This document shows positions 1 through 6,295 of a DNA stretch of 64,000 bases, in pieces. The position numbers and the translations under genes are program-made. The DNA lies in the NCBI GenBank assembly GCA_937891765.1, contig CALAGQ010000126.1, positions 1 to 64,000 of the forward strand. Direction: 5' to 3'. This DNA comes from an uncultured Nitrospina sp. (GTDB lineage Bacteria > Nitrospinota > Nitrospinia > Nitrospinales > VA-1). Below the pieces are notes generated by a model. That model made no database searches. It saw only the letters and a list, made by a program, of their open reading frames with translations, and had not been told where the DNA came from. Every line of letters begins with the position of its first letter. Position 1 is the first letter of the stretch.

Positions 1-1
1 A

Positions 2-280
2 AGTTATTCCTCCGCTTTGCGTGAGATGGCGCCGTCCTTAATTCATATCACCAAGCAATATGCGAACAATCGGGCAGAAGTTTCACATGAACCGACAAGA
101 CAACAAGAGCGGCAAATGAGAAGATTCAAATCCGCAGGGCAAGCGCAGAGGTTCCTTTCCTTTCACGGGTTAGTGAATAATTTATGTCGACAACCAAGGC
201 ATTTGCTATCAGCAGTGCATTACAGAATTTTAAGAGATAAGGCATTTACTACTTGGAAACAGGCGGTGAGAGTTGATTGA
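2..280 (+). CDS. IS6-family transposase, C-terminal part (cut by window edge)
   Basis: The reading frame is open from the first bases of the window to a TGA at 278-280, so only the C-terminal third of a DDE transposase is visible. The segments NNRAEVSHEPTRQQERQMRRF and FTTWKQAVRV are typical of the IS6 family C-terminus, and the E of NRAE is the third catalytic acid of that family. The in-frame TTG and ATG codons near position 17-26 are internal, not starts. It borders the Mu-like module immediately downstream on the opposite strand. Whether the IS is intact cannot be judged because its N-terminal half lies outside the window. Confidence 0.85.
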   Translation, partial: SYSSALREMAPSLIHITKQYANNRAEVSHEPTRQQERQMRRFKSAGQAQRFLSFHGLVNNLCRQPRHLLSAVHYRILRDKAFTTWKQAVRVD

Positions 281-316
281 TAAAATTAAAACTCTAGGAT
301 TATTTTGTCTAAAATA

Positions 317-333
317 GTTAACGTGACAATACC
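317..333. repeat. Candidate terminal inverted repeat of the IS6-type element
   Basis: Read on the minus strand this stretch is GGTATTGTCACGTTAAC. It begins with GG and lies 37 bases after the transposase stop codon, where an IS6-type end is expected. The matching left end lies outside the window, so this is a positional guess only. Confidence 0.3.
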
Positions 334-455
334 TAATTTATTTTTATCCCCTCCGTCCGGTTGCATTGATAATTGCTGATGAAGTTTCAAGGTAGAATTC
401 GATCTAATCCTTGATATGCAACAACTCATCCCTCGTGACTTCGATCCGTTTATTC

Positions 456-1547
456 TTAACAAGCAACAGTTGAAGATTGACCTTGGACGATGATTTGTTT
501 TCGATGTGTATCAGGAGTTCCTTGGTTTCTTTTTTTGGCATGGGTATTTCCTTTTGCTTCCGGTTTGAGTGTTGCCAACACTTGGTCGGCGGCGAGTTTT
601 AAATGTGAAACCATCAATTTTTCATTCATTGAACTTGCAGTGAGCGCTGCGAGTTTCAACGTTTCCACAGCGATCCGTAAAGAACCGTAGAATTTATTGG
701 TCATTTCGTAAAGATATTCAAAAACATCCTTTGGACAGGTTTTCCCCTGTAAAACAGATTCAACTACCAAGCCAACATCTGCCTCGGTGAATTGATGTGG
801 GATCTGCTGGATCTTTGATCGAGAGGCCAGTTGCTGGTAAAACTCTTCCTTGTTGGTCTGTGTCACCTTGTCGCGCAACGACCCATTACCTGAAACAATA
901 AATCCAATACCTCTATCGTTAAGCGTCCGAATAATCTCAAAGGCAGAATCGTTAGTTCCTCTCTCTGTGTAAAGTAGGTGTGCGTCGTCAACAAAGATCA
1001 AAGCACCTTGCTCAGAGCACTTCGTGGCGATCTCATCAAACACCATTCCGGCACAACCAATACTTTTTCTGCCCAATATCGTCCATGCAAGTGCTTTAAA
1101 AAATTCGGTCTTACTACGGATCATGGGATTGACCGGGATGTAGTAGGTATTTGAGTTGTCCTTCATGTAAGCCTTTACTGTGGTTGTCTTTCCACACCCG
1201 GAAGAGCTGTGAAGAATGTTGATCCCTCTTGTGACATGAGCTAGAGAAATGAAATTCAAGATTCTTTTTGCTTGCAGGGTAAGCACAAATTCAGGGTCAG
1301 GCAGCAGGTCCACACGTTGGTCTGCAAGCCTGAAAAAGGCTTCCAGTTTTTCAATAACGTTGTGATCCGTCTTAGGAGCACACTTCCCTGTCAGGAAAGT
1401 TGACAGCGTGGCAGGATTCAAATTTGCAGATTTTGCCAATTGATCCTGACTTCGAGTCGGGTCAACTTGCTGCCAAACCATGACCCGTCCTTGTAATTCT
1501 GAACGCTTCTGAGAAAGTGCTAGTTTGCTTTCGGTTGATGTGTTCAT
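456..1547 (-). CDS. Mu B-like transposition target-selection ATPase
   Basis: This 363-residue AAA+ ATPase would bind target DNA and activate the neighbouring MuA-like transposase. The N-terminal ~70 residues look like a helix-turn-helix (SQDQLAKSANLNPATLSTFL). Walker A is SSSGCGKTTT at residues ~114-123 and Walker B is LIFVDDAHLL at ~181-190. An ATG start is preceded by GGAG at good spacing. It follows the transposase gene by 12 bases on the same strand, the order seen in phage Mu (A then B). No further Mu-type gene follows it; the next item is the IS6-type transposase end. Related ATPases (IstB, TnsC) are less likely because the partner transposase is MuA-like with the same order. Confidence 0.85.
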   Translation of the reverse strand: MNTSTESKLALSQKRSELQGRVMVWQQVDPTRSQDQLAKSANLNPATLSTFLTGKCAPKTDHNVIEKLEAFFRLADQRVDLLPDPEFVLTLQAKRILNFISLAHVTRGINILHSSSGCGKTTTVKAYMKDNSNTYYIPVNPMIRSKTEFFKALAWTILGRKSIGCAGMVFDEIATKCSEQGALIFVDDAHLLYTERGTNDSAFEIIRTLNDRGIGFIVSGNGSLRDKVTQTNKEEFYQQLASRSKIQQIPHQFTEADVGLVVESVLQGKTCPKDVFEYLYEMTNKFYGSLRIAVETLKLAALTASSMNEKLMVSHLKLAADQVLATLKPEAKGNTHAKKRNQGTPDTHRKQIIVQGQSSTVAC

Positions 1548-1559
1548 TACGTTCTCCGA

Positions 1560-3554
1560 TTACCTGTTTACAATGTTTAAATTTTCCATGAATGCAAGTG
1601 GATCGCTGTCATCAAAGTCAGGGTCAAACGATTCGCCACCATTCATCTGCTCGGCAACGGTTTTGTATCTTGGTGACTGGATACCCTTTCGCTCTAATGC
1701 TGCGTTCTGAGCTTCCTCCAATGCCCGTGTGCTATGAACAGTTGTCCGGTTCAGGCTGATGAGTTTCTTCCCGCCTTTGGCTTTTCTAAGTTGCCGCTCC
1801 ATCGGGCTTTCGGTGAGCACTGCAATGGCGTTTACTTTTTCTCTTAAAATGATTTTCTGGTCTTTCCGCGCTTTCACATATTCAGGTGAAGACATTTCAT
1901 TGATCGATTCATCAACCGCCGTGCAGATGAAGTTGTGTTGCATGTCGAACACGTAGAGAAGACCGGCGTTATCAATATCCCGGCGAACGTTGACGCGCTT
2001 TCCAACCCATCCGGCAAAAAGCGGTGACTGGTATTTGCCGCTCTCGTAACCGATCCCGTAACTCTGCACCGTTCTGGCTCCACATGGGAGAAGGAGGATG
2101 TCGAGGGCTCGCTCATCTTCAAGCATTCGGATTAGCGCGGTACTCTGCGCGGCTTTGTTTTCAGGAGTGGTTCTGATACCAGTATGTTCGCGCTGATGAT
2201 ATTTGTTTTCTAACCATCGATTGATGAGATCCTGCAAATCTTCTGGTGTCAGGTTTAGGCGAATTGGGTTGTCGCCCTGCTTCATCATTCGTTGTGCAAA
2301 AGTTCTCCTAGACTCGATGGCTTTCCGGTCAGCAACGTTGTGACCGACATAACCCGAAGTTTCTTCAAACAGGCACATGGCCATCGTGCGGAAGAATCTT
2401 TCGATATGCGGTTTCTTTTCTGGTGAGAAAGGCGGGAGGGTAATGGCATTGACGCCTAGAGTTTCAAACGCGAGATTTATCTGGTTGCAGACATAATCTT
2501 TTCCGTTATCGCGCACAAAGTTTTCCGGCACACCCCAATCAGTCATGATGGAGCGAATCAGACTGGCAACACCCATGCCCGACGAACTCGGCGAAACGTA
2601 GCACTTCACCTTGCGGGAGAAGATGTCTATTCCACCAATGATGGTGTAACGCTTGCCGTCATTACACATCAGATCTGCGGGTGTGGAGTCGAGTTCTACA
2701 TAATGCAGGAAGTGGTGCGCTTTTTCTGACTGCGACCCAAACGCAAGGGCATATTTATTTTTCCATGCATCCGGGTTTCTCAACCACTCGAACACATCAG
2801 GATTTTCTTTTTTCCATTGGCGAATAAAACGGGCAACGGTGGTACCCGACACGATATTGTTTGGAAATTCATCAACAAGGTATTCCCATATCCGCGTGTC
2901 ACGGCAGTCAGGATTAAAACGAATCAGCGAGAGAATGTATTTGCATTGCCCCTCTTTCAACTTTGTCCTCTTCACACCGAAGGCCTTCATCCGCAAACCA
3001 TACAGGCCGTCCTTGTCATAAGATTTTTTCCATCGGTAGTAGGTGTCTTTTGAAATCCTAAAATTACCGCAAAGATCAATAATGAGTTGGGTTTTGTTTC
3101 TTTCGTTCGAGGACTCGACCACCCTGTCGATACCTTCGATAATAGCGAGACGTTTTTCTATCAAGGTGAGATGTTCAGGCTTTAAAGACTGGTACCAAGC
3201 CGACAGATCGGAGGAGGTAGAATATTTTCTTTCTTTTATTTCGCCTAGGAGCCCGGTACCAGAATTTTCGTTGTCATGCTGAGGCTCTCGAAGCATCTCG
3301 GAGGCCGGAGGGATTTGGCTTGCTTCCCTCCCTTCACAGGGAGGGAGAGAGGGAGGGTTGGATTGAGCCATTAACTTCGCTTGCAATGGTGTTGGGAGTG
3401 ATTCAACTAGAACCTTTGTGAAGGTTTTTCCTTTTTGTTTTTCAGATGGGAATTGTCGTGCTTCATACACTCCAGATTTGATACGCCGCTCAACAGTTCT
3501 TCGGTCGCACTCGGCTATTTCCATCACCTGTTTAATTGAGAACGCCTCACTCAT
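1560..3554 (-). CDS. Mu A-like DDE transposase with in-frame repeat insert
   Basis: This 664-residue recombinase would cut and join the element's ends. The N-terminus (residues ~1-60) resembles the MuA winged-helix DNA-binding domain. An HTH region lies at ~150-255 and the rve catalytic core at ~280-440, with a DD35E triad that I place at D289 (YVELDST), D349 (VRDNGKD) and E385 (KPHIERF). A Mu-type C-terminal beta-barrel follows. The ATG overlaps the TGA of the upstream gene by one base (TGATG), so translation is probably coupled. Residues ~66-98 are Pro/Glu-rich and are encoded by a dispersed genomic repeat (3260-3359) inserted in frame between the N-terminal domain and the rest. The catalytic motifs are intact, so the enzyme may still be active. 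Confidence 0.9.
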   Translation of the reverse strand: MSEAFSIKQVMEIAECDRRTVERRIKSGVYEARQFPSEKQKGKTFTKVLVESLPTPLQAKLMAQSNPPSLPPCEGREASQIPPASEMLREPQHDNENSGTGLLGEIKERKYSTSSDLSAWYQSLKPEHLTLIEKRLAIIEGIDRVVESSNERNKTQLIIDLCGNFRISKDTYYRWKKSYDKDGLYGLRMKAFGVKRTKLKEGQCKYILSLIRFNPDCRDTRIWEYLVDEFPNNIVSGTTVARFIRQWKKENPDVFEWLRNPDAWKNKYALAFGSQSEKAHHFLHYVELDSTPADLMCNDGKRYTIIGGIDIFSRKVKCYVSPSSSGMGVASLIRSIMTDWGVPENFVRDNGKDYVCNQINLAFETLGVNAITLPPFSPEKKPHIERFFRTMAMCLFEETSGYVGHNVADRKAIESRRTFAQRMMKQGDNPIRLNLTPEDLQDLINRWLENKYHQREHTGIRTTPENKAAQSTALIRMLEDERALDILLLPCGARTVQSYGIGYESGKYQSPLFAGWVGKRVNVRRDIDNAGLLYVFDMQHNFICTAVDESINEMSSPEYVKARKDQKIILREKVNAIAVLTESPMERQLRKAKGGKKLISLNRTTVHSTRALEEAQNAALERKGIQSPRYKTVAEQMNGGESFDPDFDDSDPLAFMENLNIVNR
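3272..3300. repeat. REP-like dispersed repeat inside the MuA gene
   Basis: These 29 bases (starting TGTCATGCTGAGGCTC) are identical, in inverted orientation, to 18887-18915. They share the core CTTCGAGAGCCTCAG with 45213-45227. The flanking bases to 3359 include a second dispersed motif, CTCCCTTCACAGGGAGGGAG, a short inverted repeat. Its placement inside a coding sequence without breaking the frame is unusual. Confidence 0.85.
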
Positions 3555-4015
3555 CACGTTAACCCTCGTTTAAGCTCGCGCTCTTTCGCAGCAAGTTGCG
3601 CCTTCAAAATTTGCAACTGCCCAAGGTCCATAACATCATGCGAACGGCCGTCTATAAATTTGCCATCATGCAACTTGCACAAATACTCTGTGATCGCAGT
3701 GGAGTTACAGGCTATTTCAAAACTGTGGATATATTCGAGCGGGATATGCCGGTCACTGTCTGCCCTTGTCCAACTATCAATCTGCGCTTTCGTGATCGTC
3801 TTGCCGTCGTCTAGGCTTGCCGTCATCAGGCCAGCAATTTCATCGCGGCTTATTTTTGATTCGCGAATCACTTCGTTGATGGCTCCGCGCAATTGCAGGT
3901 CGACATTGCAAGATCCGTTCACCGGCGTAGATGGCAAAGTATCTTTTTGAAGGTCAGCAATATAATCATCAATCGTCATTTGTCTTGGGTCCGGGGCTTG
4001 CCTTGGTCTGGTCAT
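3554..4015 (-). CDS. Mu-like module protein of unknown function, 153 aa
   Basis: I do not recognise a named family. The protein is hydrophilic, with a predicted helical middle (RGAINEVIRESKISRDEIAGLM) that resembles small proteins encoded just before the transposase in Mu-like elements, and a C-terminal helix rich in Lys, Glu and Gln. The ATG at 4015 is preceded by GAGAGGG and is preferred over the TTG one codon upstream. It overlaps the upstream 25-codon ORF (TGATG) and its own stop overlaps the MuA start, so three genes appear translationally chained. A regulatory or DNA-binding role is inferred from position only. Confidence 0.7.
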   Translation of the reverse strand: MTRPRQAPDPRQMTIDDYIADLQKDTLPSTPVNGSCNVDLQLRGAINEVIRESKISRDEIAGLMTASLDDGKTITKAQIDSWTRADSDRHIPLEYIHSFEIACNSTAITEYLCKLHDGKFIDGRSHDVMDLGQLQILKAQLAAKERELKRGLT

Positions 4016-4092
4016 CAAGCCCTCTCTTCCTTAAAAGTGCGTTGGGTGATTGACCTTCCACCCGCGTCTATTTTTTCTTGCGACTTAGACAT
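4015..4092 (-). CDS. Tiny ORF, 25 aa, coupled to the transposition operon
   Basis: A 25-codon frame starts at ATG 4092-4090 with GGAG nine bases upstream, and its TGA overlaps the next gene's ATG (TGATG). The product is basic and polar (MSKSQEKIDAGGRSITQRTF...). The ribosome site plus the stop/start overlap support it being a translated leader or small protein of the operon. No function can be assigned. Confidence 0.5.
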   Translation of the reverse strand: MSKSQEKIDAGGRSITQRTFKEERA

Positions 4093-4153
4093 TGTGCGGT
4101 TCTCCAAAATCACCTTGACTAGTTGCATCACGAAAACTATTAAGAGGCCGACT

Positions 4154-4555
4154 ATGCAGAAACTGCCCGAACAAATGACACCGACTGAGCTTTATGAATT
4201 TTGGCAGCAGGAATGCGAGAGGCTTCTGCCTCAGCCGATCCGCTCCGACCACACACTTCAATATCTCGATTTGTGTGAAATGCCAGAACCTGAGCGCAAT
4301 GTTATTCTTGAAGGGCATAAAGACGTTGTTAACCATTTGATCGAATGCCTGGTAATGCAGAGCTCAAGTACTGCTCAAATCGCAGTGACTCTGCGGCGAT
4401 CCCGCCCGGAGCCTCTAATTGTTTACTGGTGGCGACTTGGTAACCTTTTTACGCTTCTAGGAGACGCGGAGCAAAATGATTATCAAATTCCGCTTTCTCC
4501 GAGTTGGTCAGCTTTCTTGCGGGCTTCTTTGGTCCGTCAAAAGGTAGATTCATAA
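4154..4555 (+). CDS. Hypothetical protein, 133 aa, within the Mu-like module
   Basis: The ATG at 4154 has AAGAGG six bases upstream. The product is acidic in its first half (MTPTELYEFWQQECERLLPQ) and contains a segment SSSTAQIAVTLRRSRP that could be a short DNA-binding helix pair. It lies on the plus strand between minus-strand regulator genes and ends 10 bases from the stop of the Ner-like gene, convergent to it. No family was recognised. The frame is open well upstream of the chosen start, but that stretch is antisense to the minus-strand genes. Confidence 0.5.
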   Translation: MQKLPEQMTPTELYEFWQQECERLLPQPIRSDHTLQYLDLCEMPEPERNVILEGHKDVVNHLIECLVMQSSSTAQIAVTLRRSRPEPLIVYWWRLGNLFTLLGDAEQNDYQIPLSPSWSAFLRASLVRQKVDS

Positions 4556-4565
4556 TGATCTCGTG

Positions 4566-4856
4566 TTATAATTTTGAGATAGAAGAACGGGCCGATCTCC
4601 TGCCAAGGTTTACGGACCGCCCTTCGGTTGACGCGGAGGTACGAGAACCGCGCTTTTTCTCTTCTCTGTCCGGGAAAATCGCTGCAATCTCTACCCCTAA
4701 TTTTTTAGCGATGCGCTTTTCGAGTGGCTTGGACTTCGACCTGCGATTTACAACCCGGTTAAAGTGCCACACGCCAACGCCGAACTCTTCGCTGAGTTCC
4801 GTCTGCGAATAAGGGCTTTCGTAAATGGCTTCGACTGCGGGATTTTCTACATTCAT
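4566..4856 (-). CDS. Ner-like HTH regulator of the Mu-like module
   Basis: The start is placed at the ATG encoding MNVENPAV; the longer upstream frame runs through the operator region. Residues ~15-60 form a helix-turn-helix-like unit (SQTELSEEFGVGVWHFNRVV), followed by SKPLEKRIAKKLGVEIAAIF, a pattern seen in Ner/XRE-type regulators of Mu-like elements. The C-terminal ~30 residues are Arg/Ser-rich. It is divergent from the CI-like repressor gene with 62 bases between starts. By analogy with Mu it would be the early negative regulator, a role inferred from position and motif. Confidence 0.65.
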   Translation of the reverse strand: MNVENPAVEAIYESPYSQTELSEEFGVGVWHFNRVVNRRSKSKPLEKRIAKKLGVEIAAIFPDREEKKRGSRTSASTEGRSVNLGRRSARSSISKL

Positions 4857-4874
4857 TTTTTGCGGTTTATTAGG

Positions 4875-4904
4875 TTGTTTTGCTCTAACTATCAAAACAA
4901 TAGT
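4875..4904. promoter_or_regulatory. Divergent operator region with two palindromes
   Basis: Between the divergent Ner-like and CI-like genes there is a perfect 8-base inverted repeat TTGTTTTG/CAAAACAA (4875-4882 and 4893-4900). An overlapping 5-base one, ACTAT/ATAGT, lies at 4888-4892 and 4900-4904. The location is that of a lysis/lysogeny-type switch. Binding by either regulator is inferred. Confidence 0.6.
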
Positions 4905-4918
4905 CAAAGGAATTTGAT

Positions 4919-5359
4919 TTGTCAAACATAAAATCAAAAAAAATTGTTTTTATTGATGTTGTCCAGCGAATCAAGGAGTTGGAAAACTTCAAGTGGGACC
5001 ATGAGGTCGGCGAATTGCTAGGCTTTGCAAAGGCGACTTTTAGCGCACGAAAAACCCAGGGAAATCTTCCTGAAAAAGAGATCGAGGTTTACTGTTTAAA
5101 AAAATCAATAAATGTTGACTGGCTGCTTACAGGGGAAGGCCCAATGCGCCTTGACGCAACATCGGAAAATCAATATAATCCTTCGGATTCTAATACGTTA
5201 GACAACGGGGGACTGGAGAGTTCCGAAGTGGATAAGTGGAAAGAAAAATGCCTGGAGCTATCTCTGGAAAATCGTGATCTCAGATTGAAAGTTGAGGCTT
5301 TGGAGGGCAATACACAGGAAAAGCTAGAGACCCAGGGAAGGCGAAAAAAAGCACTGTAA
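4919..5359 (+). CDS. CI-like repressor with coiled-coil tail
   Basis: The start is TTG at 4919 with AAAGGAA six bases upstream. Residues ~10-75 match the N-terminal DNA-binding domain of phage CI-type repressors, including the signature VDWLLTGEGPM. Instead of the usual C-terminal S24 peptidase domain there is a Ser/Asn-rich linker and a short coiled coil (residues ~102-135, KWKEKCLELSLENRDLRLKV). The zero-frame stop comes seven bases after a run of seven A at 5344-5350. Slipping back one base there would extend the protein 77 residues into the next frame. It is probably the immunity repressor of the Mu-like element. Confidence 0.75.
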   Translation: MSNIKSKKIVFIDVVQRIKELENFKWDHEVGELLGFAKATFSARKTQGNLPEKEIEVYCLKKSINVDWLLTGEGPMRLDATSENQYNPSDSNTLDNGGLESSEVDKWKEKCLELSLENRDLRLKVEALEGNTQEKLETQGRRKKAL

Positions 5360-5583
5360 AAAAATCATCCTTCTTTAGGGACATCGAATGTGCCGCTTGC
5401 GATCAGGGTTATCACTGGTTTCATAAGTGTGATCGCGCTCTTGCAATGATTGAATTTGGCAAGCTCGCTCCCAAACTTCAGCGCGTCACCGACAATCTAC
5501 CCTCCCTCTATTTTCACCCGGTTTATTTTGAGCAGATGTGTGAAGATGCTTTGATTGATGACTTCGACCCTCTTGAAAACTAG
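5344..5583 (+). pseudogene. Out-of-frame continuation of the repressor gene
   Basis: In the -1 frame relative to the repressor, codons run from the A7 tract to a TAG at 5581. They encode a protein-like segment with a CAAC motif and an aromatic, acidic composition (DQGYHWFHKCDRALAMIEF). No ATG, GTG or TTG precedes it in frame, so it is read only by frameshifting at A-AAA-AAA (5344-5350) or it is a remnant created by an indel. I do not recognise a family. Confidence 0.5.
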
Positions 5584-5766
5584 GATGAATCGAAGGCTCT
5601 AATCCAATGCAAGGAATGCAAGCAGGAAGTCAGTGATAGAGCTTTGACCTCTCCGCATTGTGGAATTTTGTCACCCCTACCCCAGCCTGAAACTTCCAAT
5701 TGGGCAGCACTTGTTATCGCCCTTGTGGCCATCATTTTTTTATTCTGGGCCAACATCCTAAGGTAA
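5584..5766 (+). pseudogene. Decayed zinc-ribbon/single-TM protein
   Basis: The frame reads ALIQCKECKQEVSDRALTSPHCG, then a Pro-rich linker and one hydrophobic segment (ALVIALVAIIFLFWANIL). This matches the common small zinc-ribbon membrane protein, but the third cysteine is Ser (TCT instead of TGT) and no start codon precedes the CKEC motif; a TAG lies just upstream. The two defects argue for a remnant. Confidence 0.6.
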
Positions 5767-6295
5767 ATATGCCCCTACGTACTCGCATACCATCCACCAT
5801 AAAAACAGGATAAATCATTAATTTTAAAGGGTATGGGCATGTTTTAAGGCTATGCCCTCACGTTGCCCCTATGTCTGCAGCCGTTGATTTTTTGCGTCAA
5901 ATATCAAGACAGGCCCTTTCGGCTTTATACCGTGGGCCTGTTTCCGGGAACGAGCGTAATAAAAAAGGGCTTAAAACGGCCATTAAAGCCACCTTAAACC
6001 CTGTTTAAAACCGTCTCAGATGCGAGTTATCCACAGTTTTTCGCAATCTAATGGCATTGCACAAAACACAAAAAAAATCGCTCCGGGTGCCCCTAACCCC
6101 TTATTCTATCCCACTATATCCCGTTTAATCCCGCCATATCCCGCCCCTACTTAATGTTGCAAACTAGCTGCTTGCCGACAGATAACAAACTTCCCCCTGA
6201 TCAGGGAGGGATTGAGAGGGCTTCCCACAAGCCTATAAATATTCTATACTTACTTGGCTAACTGTGTATTTTTGTTACTCAATGGATGGATTCTC
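5767..6295. other. Non-coding, repeat-rich segment at the end of the island
   Basis: No convincing gene. It contains three copies of TGCCCCTA (5770, 5864, 6088) plus a variant CGCCCCTA (6142), a run of TATCCC/AATCCC motifs at 6106-6143, and a perfect DnaA-box sequence at 6027. A dispersed inverted-repeat motif (CCCTGATCAGGGAGG) lies near 6196. This may be the outer end of the mobile element or a site array, but no boundary duplication could be identified. Confidence 0.5.
6027..6035 (+). promoter_or_regulatory. Single consensus DnaA box
   Basis: TTATCCACA matches the consensus DnaA box exactly. No other perfect copy was noticed close by and no dnaA, dnaN or parAB genes are present, so it is not evidence for an origin on its own. 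Confidence 0.35.

Noticed and set aside
3893-4153. Upstream extension of the plus-strand 133-aa frame
   Set aside because: It runs antisense through the coupled minus-strand genes and lacks a ribosome site; ATG 4154 is better.
6027-6035. Replication origin
   Set aside because: Only one DnaA box, no AT-rich unwinding array and no replication genes nearby.
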